Under the pieces are notes generated by a model. The model saw only the letters and a list, made by a program, of their open reading frames with translations, had not been told where the DNA came from and did no database searches. A stretch of 64,000 bases of DNA. Origin: Chitinophagaceae bacterium (GTDB lineage Bacteria; Bacteroidota; Bacteroidia; Chitinophagales; Chitinophagaceae). Shown in pieces: positions 52,332 to 60,618 of this stretch. A program made the translations under genes and the position numbers. The stretch is from NCBI GenBank assembly GCA_023957155.1, contig JAMLHK010000003.1, positions 1 to 64,000 of the forward strand, written 5' to 3'. Position 1 is the first letter of the stretch. Each line of letters begins with the position of its first letter.

Positions 52332-53568
52332 CTATCACTTTCTTCGCCTTAATAATTCTGGCCAACTTTTGGAGTGCTGTATCATGTTCTCTTACATATG
52401 TATTATCCGTATCCCACACATATCCTGCTAAAACGGAACAGATCTGGCTTTTAATGAGCGGATCCTGTTTATCGGCAAAGAAAACCGTGCCCAGCGTACC
52501 ATCATACCATGCCATTACATAAGAACGGAAGGTATTTACGCCCTGCATCATCACCTCCGTGTATTCTTTTTCCCAATCTATATTTTCGCCTTTAAGTGTT
52601 CGAATCACCAGCTTTGCCGCTAACTGGCTGGAAACCGTTGCCAGGGTAACTCCGGAAGAAAATACGGGATCTAAAAATTCTGTTGCATTACCGGTAAGCA
52701 CAAATCCATTACCGTAAAAGCTATCGGTTGTGGTAGACCACGACTGTAGCGTTCTCGGCTCAAACACCAGCTCCACGTCTTTGAACCTTTCCTTTAAGTA
52801 GGGTTCGCCGGCGATCATCGCCCTGAATTTCTCTTCGGGTGATCCTTCAAACGTATCAAAAAATTCAGGAAAACCGACAAAGCCCAGCGAGGTAATCCCA
52901 TTGGAAAACGGGATGATCCATATCCATACCGACTCTTTATGTACCACAATGGTTATACGGTTGGGCTCATCAGACATTGCCCGTTTGGTATCTACGGTAT
53001 GTGCAAACAATGCTTTCCTGGGAGGGAGGCTGGATGGCTTTTCCATATTAAGCATACGGGGTATTACCCGTCCATACCCGCTGCCATCTATAACAAAGCG
53101 GGATTCTATATACTGCTTATTCCTATTGATATCTTCAACTGTCGTTACCGACCTCCCGTCATCATTAAAACTAATCTGTGTAACCGTAGCTTCGTACTGA
53201 ACAGGAACACCCATTTTTTCAACGGTCTTTGCAAGCGTATGATCAAAGTCGGCACGCTGAACCTGCCAGGTTCTGTTCCAGCCTTGGGTAAACTGGTCAG
53301 CAAACTTATAATCACAAACCTTACCCGCTCTTACAAACTTAGCTCCATTTTTTTCCTGGAAGCCTCTTTCTGCTATGGCATCTAAAAATTGAGCTTCCTC
53401 CAGGGCTTCCATGCAACGCGGCAACAGGCTTTCGCCAATCACAAAACGGGGAAATTTCATTTTTTCCACAATACGCACCTTATAACCGGCCTGGTGAATA
53501 ATGGAGGCGGCAACCGTTCCTGCAGGTCCCGCTCCAATAACCAGCACATCTGTTTTTTCTGTTTGCAT
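52321..53568 (-). CDS. Flavin-dependent halogenase/monooxygenase-like protein (pigment cluster)
   Basis: From MQTEKTDVLVIGAGPAG (ATG 53568) the protein is 415 residues. It has the FAD motif GAGPAG, IGESLLPRCMEAL, and EKNGAKFV with the Lys expected for hypohalous-acid handling. VWIWIIPF fits the halogenase WxWxIP motif. GNATEFLDPVFSSGVTLA is the second FAD segment. It resembles halogenases acting on carrier-bound aromatic substrates. Some flexirubins are chlorinated, so halogenation of the aryl head is plausible; hydroxylation cannot be excluded. Confidence 0.82.
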   Translation of the reverse strand: MQTEKTDVLVIGAGPAGTVAASIIHQAGYKVRIVEKMKFPRFVIGESLLPRCMEALEEAQFLDAIAERGFQEKNGAKFVRAGKVCDYKFADQFTQGWNRTWQVQRADFDHTLAKTVEKMGVPVQYEATVTQISFNDDGRSVTTVEDINRNKQYIESRFVIDGSGYGRVIPRMLNMEKPSSLPPRKALFAHTVDTKRAMSDEPNRITIVVHKESVWIWIIPFSNGITSLGFVGFPEFFDTFEGSPEEKFRAMIAGEPYLKERFKDVELVFEPRTLQSWSTTTDSFYGNGFVLTGNATEFLDPVFSSGVTLATVSSQLAAKLVIRTLKGENIDWEKEYTEVMMQGVNTFRSYVMAWYDGTLGTVFFADKQDPLIKSQICSVLAGYVWDTDNTYVREHDTALQKLARIIKAKKVIDEE

Positions 53569-53631
53569 AATATTTTGAATAAAAACCAAAAATTAAATCT
53601 AAAAGGTTGTCAGCTATAAGCGATCAGTAAT

Positions 53632-53746
53632 GCGGTCTGACACTCCTTCATTGTGTACCGGCCGCGCTTATTCTTACTGACCGGCAGTTGTCTAAATCAG
53701 CGCAACAGACGGCGGTCTGACGCCTCCTTCGGAGCGTACCGACCGC
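53632..53746. repeat. Pair of GCGGTC-type palindromic repeats
   Basis: GCGGTCTGAC...GTACCGGCCGC (53632-53666) and GCGGTCTGACGCC...GCGTACCGACCGC (53712-53746) are two copies of one palindrome in the gap between the methyltransferase and the flavin enzyme. Both would fold into hairpins in the operon mRNA. Confidence 0.55.
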
Positions 53747-53753
53747 ACTGCAT

Positions 53754-54824
53754 TTACCTCTTCTTCCTGCATTTCAGGAGGCTATGACTCAATCCTATGC
53801 CGTCAACCTGCTCTACAATTTCTAATTCCGCATCCTCTATACATTGCTTAAACACCCTGGAATCATACATCTGGCTGTTGCCATTAGCTATTGCCGTGAA
53901 ATAGATGGAGGTCTGCTGCAGGCAAAAAGCGGCGGTATCAAACCGCTGGGTATCCCAGAATGCTTCCAGGATAAGAATATAACCTTCCTCATTGACAGAA
54001 GCGGCGCATCGTTTTAAGATTGAAACAATTTCCCCCTCTGAAAAGCAATCTAAAAACTGGCTCATCCATACCGCATCAAATCCTTTGGGAAAAGGCAGAC
54101 TTTCATCTAAAATATTGGTTGAATAAAAGGACACGCGATCGCTAAGTCCCAGCTCTTCTATTTTTTTCCGGGCCATGTCCAACTGCCCGGGCAAATCCAT
54201 AATGGTAACATGAATATCGGGAGCATAATTAACCGAAGCAATCGCCCATTTACCGGTATTACCTCCGATATCAAGTATATTTTTTATTCCATCCCGGTAT
54301 ACATTTTTAAGCACGGCCGGAAAAGCATTATCCGAAAAGAAATGATCGAATGCAAACCAGCTTTTCTGTATATGCGCAGGCAGTTGCGACAAGCCTTCAT
54401 ACACCGTTGACCAGTTGCCCAGCGTTTTAAGTCCTTCCGGCTTGCCGGTTTCAATGCTCTTATCCAGGTCAAACAATCCCTTGTAACACACATCATGTAC
54501 AAAATCCATATTGACTTTCGTAAGCGGATCATGCAGGATAAAATAACCCGTACGGGTTAAAACATAGCTGCCCTCATTTTCTACAACCAGTCCTATACCC
54601 AGCGCCGATTCCAGCAATACTCTTACCCCATAGCGCGATACATGCACACGGTCCACAATTTCTTCCAGCGTTATTCCGGCAGAGCCCCTTTCCTCAATAA
54701 CAGATAAAATACCTTTATTTCTCAACACCCGGGCTACCTGGAATACTACCGGCCCAAAAGCAATAAACTGTGCCAGATCCATTGCCTCCAAGGCGGTTTT
54801 CTTATCCTTTTTAAAAAAATTCAT
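53754..54824 (-). CDS. SAM-dependent methyltransferase with winged-helix N-terminus (pigment cluster)
   Basis: A 356-residue protein laid out like class-2 small-molecule O-methyltransferases. A winged-helix dimerisation domain (residues about 15-105, with ITLEEIVDRVHVSRYGVRVLLES) is followed by the SAM domain (NILDIGGNTGKWAIASVN; TIMDLPGQLDMARKKI; FDAVWMSQFLDCFSEGEI). It likely methylates the aromatic head group of the pigment. It lies between a KS and the flavin enzyme; the gap downstream contains two palindromes. Confidence 0.85.
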   Translation of the reverse strand: MNFFKKDKKTALEAMDLAQFIAFGPVVFQVARVLRNKGILSVIEERGSAGITLEEIVDRVHVSRYGVRVLLESALGIGLVVENEGSYVLTRTGYFILHDPLTKVNMDFVHDVCYKGLFDLDKSIETGKPEGLKTLGNWSTVYEGLSQLPAHIQKSWFAFDHFFSDNAFPAVLKNVYRDGIKNILDIGGNTGKWAIASVNYAPDIHVTIMDLPGQLDMARKKIEELGLSDRVSFYSTNILDESLPFPKGFDAVWMSQFLDCFSEGEIVSILKRCAASVNEEGYILILEAFWDTQRFDTAAFCLQQTSIYFTAIANGNSQMYDSRVFKQCIEDAELEIVEQVDGIGLSHSLLKCRKKR

Positions 54825-54862
54825 TTAGTACGTAATGTTTGATAATGGTTTTAAAACAATAA

Positions 54863-56011
54863 TTATACATCTTTTTGTAAAATAACAGCCGCATTACACC
54901 CGCCAAAACCAGAAGCCGTTTTCAGGCAACAGTTATACCTGCCGCTTTGTAATACCCGGTTAACATTTAGAGGCTGCGATGTACCCGGCATTTCAAATCC
55001 GGGGGTTGGCAATATAGTACCAGACAACAGCGAATGGGCAGAGGCAACCGTTTCTACCAGTCCGGCTGCTCCCAGGGTATGACCATAATACCCCTTCAAA
55101 CTGTTAACAGGCACTTGTTGCAAACCGGACAACGTAATGGCTTTGGCTTCCATTTCATCATTATACAGGGTAGCTGTTCCATGCGCCGATATAAAATCAA
55201 TCCCGCTTTTGGCAATACCGGCTTCCTTCACCGCAGTTTCAATAGCATAGTGCAGTTCTTCTCCGGTACGGGAAGGTCCTGAAATATGATTGGCATCATT
55301 CGTTACCGCTCCGCTCATTAATCTTATACTGCCCGGCCGATGAGGTTTTTCAACAGACAGCACCACTGTTGCCGCAGCTTCTCCTAATGTGATGCCATTC
55401 CGCCCGGCATCAAAAGGCTTGCAGGGCAGGTTGCTGACAGCATGAAAAGACCGGAACCCCGAAAGTACAAACTGAGTGATCACATCTGCTCCCGCTACAA
55501 CGGCATGATCAAACCGCCCCGACTGTAACAGCCGCATCCCTGTTATCAACGCTACTAATCCCGAAATGCAGGCTTGTGATATGACTACCGGCGCTGTTGT
55601 AAAATGAAAATGATCTGCCACAAGACGTGCAGAAGTAGACAAAGCGATCCTTTTTTTGAGTTCCGTATCTACGCTGCCCTTTTCAATAAGGCTGACATTT
55701 CCTTTAGTAGAAGCCACGATCAGCACGGTTCTCTTTCCCGTATGATCCACCCGGGCAGCAGATAAAGCATCCCGTACGGAAGCCATGAGCAACTGCTCAA
55801 ATTTAGTATAGGCACCTGATTGCGGAATATTGTCCGCAAAACCGGTATGCTCATCAAATAAAGCCGCATAAAACGGTTCGGAGGAAAAGGCGGTATGATG
55901 TAAGCGAATACCTGAAACCCCGGCTTTCAGCAAATCAAAATTCTCCTTTGCAGTTTGACCTATCGGGGATACCATGTTATCTGCAATAATATAAACCGGT
56001 TTCATTGACAT
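54863..56011 (-). CDS. Beta-ketoacyl-ACP synthase (pigment cluster)
   Basis: A 382-residue KS. The triad is present: VISQACISGLVAL (Cys), SAHGTATLYNDEMEA (His) and GYYGHTLGAAGLV (His). It is somewhat shorter than FabF and has a distinct LPTPGFEMPG segment. Flexirubin clusters carry several KS paralogues for starting, extending and limiting the chain; which step this one serves is not visible. It sits between a thioesterase-type protein and the methyltransferase. Confidence 0.9.
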   Translation of the reverse strand: MSMKPVYIIADNMVSPIGQTAKENFDLLKAGVSGIRLHHTAFSSEPFYAALFDEHTGFADNIPQSGAYTKFEQLLMASVRDALSAARVDHTGKRTVLIVASTKGNVSLIEKGSVDTELKKRIALSTSARLVADHFHFTTAPVVISQACISGLVALITGMRLLQSGRFDHAVVAGADVITQFVLSGFRSFHAVSNLPCKPFDAGRNGITLGEAAATVVLSVEKPHRPGSIRLMSGAVTNDANHISGPSRTGEELHYAIETAVKEAGIAKSGIDFISAHGTATLYNDEMEAKAITLSGLQQVPVNSLKGYYGHTLGAAGLVETVASAHSLLSGTILPTPGFEMPGTSQPLNVNRVLQSGRYNCCLKTASGFGGCNAAVILQKDV

Positions 56012-56020
56012 GTAAAAGGA

Positions 56021-56461
56021 TTAGGCCAGTCCATATTTTGATTTCCAGGCTTCGAAAAACGGAGGGTTAATTAATTGTAATACGGATGTTTCCTTGTGCA
56101 GAAAAACCTGTACCGAACTGCCGGTGGCTACCAGCTGACCTGTAACCGAATTGAATAGCCGGTATTCAAATTTCAGCTTGGCGGCTTCGCAGGGTACATA
56201 AATCGTTTCCACGATCACTTTTTCTCCATACTTAAGTGATCGTTTAAAATCGCACTGAACACTCACAATGGGGATGACATAACCCTGCTTGTAAAAATCA
56301 AGATAGCCGATGCCATGCTCACTGCCAAAGGCTTCCCTGCCGTCTTCAAAATACCGGATATAATGTCCATGCCATACAATACCCAATGGATCCGCCTCAT
56401 TAAAACGTACCTTAATTTCAATTTTTCCAGATAATCTTTTTACAGAATTTGTTTTCTCCAT
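56021..56461 (-). CDS. Hotdog acyl-thioesterase (4HBT family, pigment cluster)
   Basis: Start placed at MEKTNSVKRLSGKIEIKVRF (ATG 56461), giving 146 residues; the longer reading overlaps the upstream gene. RFNEADPLGIVWHGHYIRYFEDGREAF is the 4HBT core with the Asp of the YbgC-like active site (ADPLGIVWHGHY). It would release or hydrolyse acyl thioesters made by the cluster. It follows the exported-protein gene by 17 bases. Confidence 0.87.
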   Translation of the reverse strand: MEKTNSVKRLSGKIEIKVRFNEADPLGIVWHGHYIRYFEDGREAFGSEHGIGYLDFYKQGYVIPIVSVQCDFKRSLKYGEKVIVETIYVPCEAAKLKFEYRLFNSVTGQLVATGSSVQVFLHKETSVLQLINPPFFEAWKSKYGLA

Positions 56462-56478
56462 AATATATAGCCCGGTCA

Positions 56479-57126
56479 TCAGCCTGCTTTGGCTTTCCAT
56501 TCTTTGTATTTCGATTTTGCAATATCTTTCAGTACCACATCCACTGTTTTTGCCCAATAATTCCTGAAGCCGAACCCTGCCGCTTTGGCGGTCATCCTGT
56601 CGGTAAGCAATACCTTCCCGGAAGCCAGGTCTATAAAGGTTACATACATGGAAGCCGTGACAGATGCCTTGTTCATGGTTTCCATGATCAACATCAGTCC
56701 AATACCTTTCTTACCCGAAAAGCTGTACCCTTTAACGATGGATTCAATAGTCGCTTTCGTAAAGCGGTCATCCTTAACATCTCCGGAACCCATAATTTTC
56801 TCCGCATCCACTTTGGCATTCTTTGCATTTACAAAGCTGAGATCATTGGTTACCGTGGTTTTTGAGAACGCTTTCTGGAAATCGTATTTCTTAGGCTCAT
56901 TTACAATCACCCCGTTAATTGCAGCAAACTGCCTGTCCCGTATATCCATGGCATTAGTGACCGCATCATTCAGCACTTTAGCCTGGGTAAAATCAACCCC
57001 GAGATACGTAAGCGGCACTTCCGAAGAATTGAAAAACTCTTTTAACGTCTGTGCGCTAACAGGCTGCGCTACCGCCAGCAACAGCAATAGGGCAAAGAAC
57101 CATTTGAGTGAAAATATCCGTTTCAT
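56479..57126 (-). CDS. Exported protein of unknown function (pigment cluster)
   Basis: A 215-residue exported protein with signal MKRIFSLKWFFALLLLLAVAQPVSA. The mature part (LKEFFNSSEVPLTYLGVDFTQAKVL, KGYSFSGKKGIGLMLIMETMNK, YVTFIDLASGKVLLTDRM) matches a periplasmic Bacteroidota family often seen beside flexirubin genes, but I cannot name a function. It overlaps the FabZ-like gene by four bases. Confidence 0.7.
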   Translation of the reverse strand: MKRIFSLKWFFALLLLLAVAQPVSAQTLKEFFNSSEVPLTYLGVDFTQAKVLNDAVTNAMDIRDRQFAAINGVIVNEPKKYDFQKAFSKTTVTNDLSFVNAKNAKVDAEKIMGSGDVKDDRFTKATIESIVKGYSFSGKKGIGLMLIMETMNKASVTASMYVTFIDLASGKVLLTDRMTAKAAGFGFRNYWAKTVDVVLKDIAKSKYKEWKAKAG

Positions 57127-57551
57127 ATTATTGCAGATTTATTGGCTGACTGAATAAAGATCTTCATATCGCATTGTGCCAGCACGCTGCCATTACAACG
57201 TACCGCACCATGAATAACCGTAATATCAAATACCTGGTTTTTAATCGTGATCTGCGTTTCCAGCGTCTGTCCCGCCCGGGGCAAAGCCATAACCCGGAGG
57301 TCCTGCACCGCAGCGATAAAGCCCACAGGAACAGGTTCGCTTTTTTCACTGCAAATATAACCTATTCTGGCAGCGGCCGTTTGCGCCATATTTTCCACCA
57401 ATGCCGGCTCCGTAAGCAGCCCGTCTGCCATAAAAATATGGTCTCCCGGCACGGTAAATCTCGTTGTACCGGAATGGTCGTCTGCGGCTACCAGTTCATC
57501 TACCATCACAAAAGGAGGGCGCTGCGGGATGAATGCCAGGATATCTTTCAT
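57123..57551 (-). CDS. FabZ/ApeP-like hydroxyacyl-ACP dehydratase (pigment cluster, first gene of operon)
   Basis: From MKDILAFIPQRPPFVMVDEL (ATG 57551) the protein is 142 residues. The hotdog fold is seen in PPFVMVDELVAADD and ENMAQTAAARIGYICSEKSEPVPVGFIAAVQDLRV, as in 3-hydroxylacyl-ACP dehydratases of aryl-polyene clusters. Together with the second dehydratase at 46.8 kb it would form a heterodimer-type pair. It begins the long minus-strand operon running to 46.76 kb. Confidence 0.83.
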   Translation of the reverse strand: MKDILAFIPQRPPFVMVDELVAADDHSGTTRFTVPGDHIFMADGLLTEPALVENMAQTAAARIGYICSEKSEPVPVGFIAAVQDLRVMALPRAGQTLETQITIKNQVFDITVIHGAVRCNGSVLAQCDMKIFIQSANKSAII

Positions 57552-57593
57552 TACAACAATCAAATTACCTCTGAAATAATAAAGTCTGCGCTG

Positions 57594-57622
57594 CAAAGTA
57601 TGGATTTATGGCTTATCGTCAA
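57594..57622 (-). promoter_or_regulatory. Candidate promoter of the pigment operon
   Basis: On the minus strand TTG (plus 57620-57622), 18 bases, then ATACTTTG (plus 57594-57601), a near match to TAnnTTTG. It lies about 43 bases before the first pigment gene. Spacing and box are slightly off consensus. Confidence 0.45.
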
Positions 57623-57732
57623 AACGGCGAATACAAAATCTAATCCATTGAAAGTGCCCGGTTTATGCTACAACACTAACCCCTCTAAAATTAAAATTTT
57701 AAAAACCGGGTATTTTATGGTACATTAGAACT

Positions 57733-57756
57733 CTATCCCTAATAAAGGATAGTTTT
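57733..57756 (+). terminator. Small hairpin upstream of the plus-strand insert
   Basis: CTATCC (57733-57738) pairs with GGATAG (57747-57752) and is followed by TTTT. It lies in the divergent region before the small membrane protein and may be a terminator for read-through or part of a leader. Confidence 0.35.
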
Positions 57757-57796
57757 ACTCTTTATTAATCTTTTTTATACCCTTAAATATATAAAT

Positions 57797-58078
57797 ATGA
57801 ACAACTCTGAATGGGTATTGATCGTTGTATTTATCGTTGGTCTTTTCTTCCTTCAGCAATTTTTGAGCAAAAGGTACCTGAGCAAATTAGATCCTGATAA
57901 GGTTGAGGGGGTGAGACTGATCATGTTTGCCTTCTTTCTGGGAAGCTTTTACTCTACGGCGCTTGAAGGTACTCACGGTATAGGTTTTCAGGTTGGGTTG
58001 GCAATACTGACCGCTCATTTTATCTACAGAAGTTATAAATGGATGAAGGGGATGAACCATAAAACACAGGAAGGTTAG
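57797..58078 (+). CDS. Small membrane protein of unknown function
   Basis: A 93-residue protein with two or three hydrophobic segments (WVLIVVFIVGLFFLQQF, VRLIMFAFFLGSFYSTALEG and GLAILTAHFIYRSY). No family recognised. It opens the plus-strand block that splits the pigment cluster and is followed by a 206-base gap without features. Confidence 0.6.
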   Translation: MNNSEWVLIVVFIVGLFFLQQFLSKRYLSKLDPDKVEGVRLIMFAFFLGSFYSTALEGTHGIGFQVGLAILTAHFIYRSYKWMKGMNHKTQEG

Positions 58079-58284
58079 TTGTAAATGTCCCTCCGCTCTT
58101 CTTTATCCAAAAATGATCTTCAGGGTTACCGGCCTCTATACATGGTTGGCAACCCTGAATTGTTTTGGGGTACTGCACGGCAAGACAGGTAAGCACAAAG
58201 TACAAACCATCGAAAAACTGCAACCTGATACTTTTTATATACGAATTAATAATAAAAGAAGAACCCTAAAAAGCATATAATGTA

Positions 58285-59448
58285 ATGAAAGACACTTTAG
58301 CCAACCTGTTATTTATTATTCTCCTGGGCTGTTCACCCCTGTTATCCCAATCCCAGTCTGTTATAGAAGGCAAAATAAACAGTGAAAAAGGAGCTGCTTC
58401 TAAGATATATCTCTCCAACTTAGACGACTTTGGCGCTTTTTCATTTGCTTTTGACTCCTGCAGCATTGGCCCGGATGGAAGTTTCCGATGTACTATCACA
58501 ATGGATAGCGATACTCTCCGCATCATCCGGTTCAGGGTATCTTCATCGGGTCCAAACCGTTCCAACCAGGACGGGATTCATGATAATACCATCCTGTTAC
58601 CCATACAGCCCCATTCCACCCTTTCCTTAACAGCAGATGCCGACAGCTTATTCTATTCTGTTTCCTTTCCTGACAATACAAAGCTGGATAGTCTGTTCAG
58701 CAATCTCCGCTCCGTTAAAAAAGATATGAAAGAATGGACCCGGTCTGCGCTCGAAAATCTTAAAAAAACAAAAGACGATAAAAAGGCAGCCTTAGTGCAA
58801 AGATATTCCGACACGATAAAAATATTCAGTAATGACCAGAGATCTGAATATGCCAGGCTGATGGACAAAGAAAGCAATTTGTATAGCATGGTCTATTACC
58901 TGCAGGAATACTTTACCGCCACCGGTAATTCATACCAGGATGCGTATATAAAGAAGACCATGGAAAAATTAGACAGCCGGTTACCCGTTATTGAAAGCTT
59001 TAAGAAAAAAAATGCTGTGGGAATTTACAATAAAGCGCATATCAGCAACATCATGGATTCTGCTGCTTTTTCACCCTTAGGATCACAAAAGAACTGGAAG
59101 AAAAGCCTGAAAAATAAAGATGCTGTTATCATATTCTGGGCAAGCTGGTGCGGCCCGTGCCGGCAGGCCATTCGCTTTACCATCAGAGACGCCTATCCTT
59201 CTGCCCGGAAAAAACATATTGAATTTATCTCCGTGTCAATAGACCAGGATGCCTGGAAAGCAAAGTCGGCATATAAAGCAGACATGGCAAAATGGCCCCA
59301 GTTTATAGATGTAAACGGGATATTCGATCGCCTTGAGCTTCATTTTATACCCCATTATATTACCTACGCTCACAAAAGCAAAACATTCACCATTTTCAAC
59401 AGTTTCGCCGAGGCGTATAACAGCTTAGACATTTCTTATCCTCAATGA
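58285..59448 (+). CDS. TlpA-like thioredoxin-fold exported protein (DUF4369 N-terminus)
   Basis: A 387-residue protein with signal or lipobox-like start (NLLFIILLGCSPLLS). Residues about 25-130 look like DUF4369, residues 130-265 are helical, and the C-terminal thioredoxin domain carries WASWCGPCRQAI (redox CPC pair) and the cis-Pro in HFIPHYITY. Such proteins reduce or rearrange disulfides in the Bacteroidota periplasm. It has no obvious partner here. Confidence 0.83.
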   Translation: MKDTLANLLFIILLGCSPLLSQSQSVIEGKINSEKGAASKIYLSNLDDFGAFSFAFDSCSIGPDGSFRCTITMDSDTLRIIRFRVSSSGPNRSNQDGIHDNTILLPIQPHSTLSLTADADSLFYSVSFPDNTKLDSLFSNLRSVKKDMKEWTRSALENLKKTKDDKKAALVQRYSDTIKIFSNDQRSEYARLMDKESNLYSMVYYLQEYFTATGNSYQDAYIKKTMEKLDSRLPVIESFKKKNAVGIYNKAHISNIMDSAAFSPLGSQKNWKKSLKNKDAVIIFWASWCGPCRQAIRFTIRDAYPSARKKHIEFISVSIDQDAWKAKSAYKADMAKWPQFIDVNGIFDRLELHFIPHYITYAHKSKTFTIFNSFAEAYNSLDISYPQ

Positions 59449-59785
59449 TCCGTAAGGTTTGCAGCCGTTACAAGACTGACAAAGCTGTATCCGGCTACAA
59501 GTCATTATCGTGTTAGCCGGTATCGGTATCCCGGCCGGTGAGACACCGGCCGGTAGCGGAAGTCAGTGCACTATTATTTCTTCTACCGTTCTTCCTTTTT
59601 TCACCTTTGCAAATAAATACTGTAAATCAGGTAATTTACCCCGTTTTTCCATGTTTTTTGGGTAAGGGATGTAAAAAATCATGCTTTTAGGGGATTTTTA
59701 GTTGCTGCTATGTTGTGCATATTTGTGGTGATTTCTTTACAATGTGTTTGTATTCCTAGTTCTAAACCATTAAACAATTTTTATC
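59449..59785. other. Gene-free stretch with a GGCCGG palindrome
   Basis: Apart from the palindrome CCGGCCGGTGAGACACCGGCCGG (about 59531-59554), which could terminate the TlpA-like transcript, this 337-base stretch shows no gene or known element. The end is an AT-rich upstream region of the repeat protein. Confidence 0.45.
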
Positions 59786-60058
59786 ATGAAAAAAGTAATC
59801 GCATTTTTAGGTTCATTCCTGATCTTCGCCGGGATAAAAGCCCAAACAACTCCTATCAAAAAAGAAACGGCAAAAGAACCTACAGTAGTTTCAAAACCTA
59901 ATACTTCAACCATTAGCAACCTGGACAAAACTGGCAGCAAAGCTATCAAAGCTGAAAGCAAAGACATCAAAGTTGAGAGCAAAGCTATCAAGGTTGAAAG
60001 TAAAGTATCGGACAAGCTTGACAGTAAAGCTATCAAAGTTGAAAGCAAAAAACTTTGA
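59786..60058 (+). CDS. Exported lysine-rich repeat protein
   Basis: A 90-residue protein with signal peptide MKKVIAFLGSFLIFAGIKAQ. The mature part has five approximate copies of the heptad-like unit SKAIKVE (SKAIKAESKDIKVESKAIKVE...), giving Lys/Glu-alternating, probably helical or disordered sequence. No family recognised. It is directly followed by a strong hairpin. The lysine-rich repeat beside two SET-domain genes is noteworthy but may be coincidence. Confidence 0.6.
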   Translation: MKKVIAFLGSFLIFAGIKAQTTPIKKETAKEPTVVSKPNTSTISNLDKTGSKAIKAESKDIKVESKAIKVESKVSDKLDSKAIKVESKKL

Positions 60059-60064
60059 AAATGT

Positions 60065-60131
60065 CATCGGATAGCACCGATGAAAAAAATATTTTCTTAG
60101 CGGTAAAGGCTACTAAAATATTTTTTTCATC
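60065..60131. terminator. Overlapping hairpins: likely bidirectional terminator
   Basis: CATCGG/CCGATG (60065-60082) forms a short hairpin. Starting at the same GATG, a 23-base arm (60079-60101) pairs with 60109-60131 with only two mismatches, flanked by A- and T-runs. The two hairpins share GATG and exclude each other. It follows the repeat protein and precedes the SET genes. Confidence 0.7.
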
Positions 60132-60183
60132 ATTCCCCTAACATTTGAAATATAAGCCTGTCGTAGTATTAAACACAAATAAT

Positions 60184-60208
60184 TGTCAACTAAATCCAGG
60201 ACGAGACA
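60184..60208. repeat. Solo IS3-type inverted repeat (footprint)
   Basis: The 25 bases from TGTCAAC to GAGACA match the reverse complement of the IS3 left end (1265-1289) at 20 of 25 positions, including CAGGAC and AGACA. No transposase is attached. It sits four bases before the ATG of the first SET gene. Confidence 0.6.
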
Positions 60209-60211
60209 CCA

Positions 60212-60613
60212 ATGTGGTTTCAAAAGAAAATCTATCATCCCGAAAAAATTGAAGTAAAGGAAAGTAGTTTACACGGGCGTGGCGTTTTTGCCTTACAATC
60301 CTTTTCTAAAGGAGAAACAATAGAAAAAGCCCCGACTATTTTATTAAATGCAGCTGAAAAAGAACATTTGCAAACCACTTCCCTGTTTCGGTATTATTTT
60401 TTGGTGCCTAACGATAAAACATCGGTAGCATTAGGATTAGGATACAGCTCGCTCTACAATCACAGTATCCCTGCCAATGCCGAATACAGAATGGATATTA
60501 AAAAGCGAATTATCATCATTAAAGCTGCCCAACCCATAAAGGAAGGCGAAGAAATTACGCTCAATTATAACGGTACGCCAAATGATACATCGCCTGTTTA
60601 TTTTAAAACGTGA
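60212..60613 (+). CDS. SET-domain protein 1 (protein-lysine methyltransferase-like)
   Basis: A 133-residue protein with the minimal bacterial SET fold: SSLHGRGVFALQSFSKGE (N-SET GRG), LGYSSLYNHSIPANAEY (NH motif of the pseudoknot) and IKEGEEITLNYNG (second pseudoknot half with Tyr). No post-SET cysteines. SET proteins methylate lysines using SAM. Its last bases overlap the next SET gene's GTG start. The start lies just after an IS3 end footprint. Confidence 0.85.
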   Translation: MWFQKKIYHPEKIEVKESSLHGRGVFALQSFSKGETIEKAPTILLNAAEKEHLQTTSLFRYYFLVPNDKTSVALGLGYSSLYNHSIPANAEYRMDIKKRIIIIKAAQPIKEGEEITLNYNGTPNDTSPVYFKT

Positions 60614-60618
60614 ATGAA

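Noticed and set aside
59770..60048. A minus-strand leucine/serine-repeat frame of 92 codons
   Set aside because: It is the antisense shadow of the plus-strand SKAIKVE repeat gene, which has a proper signal peptide.
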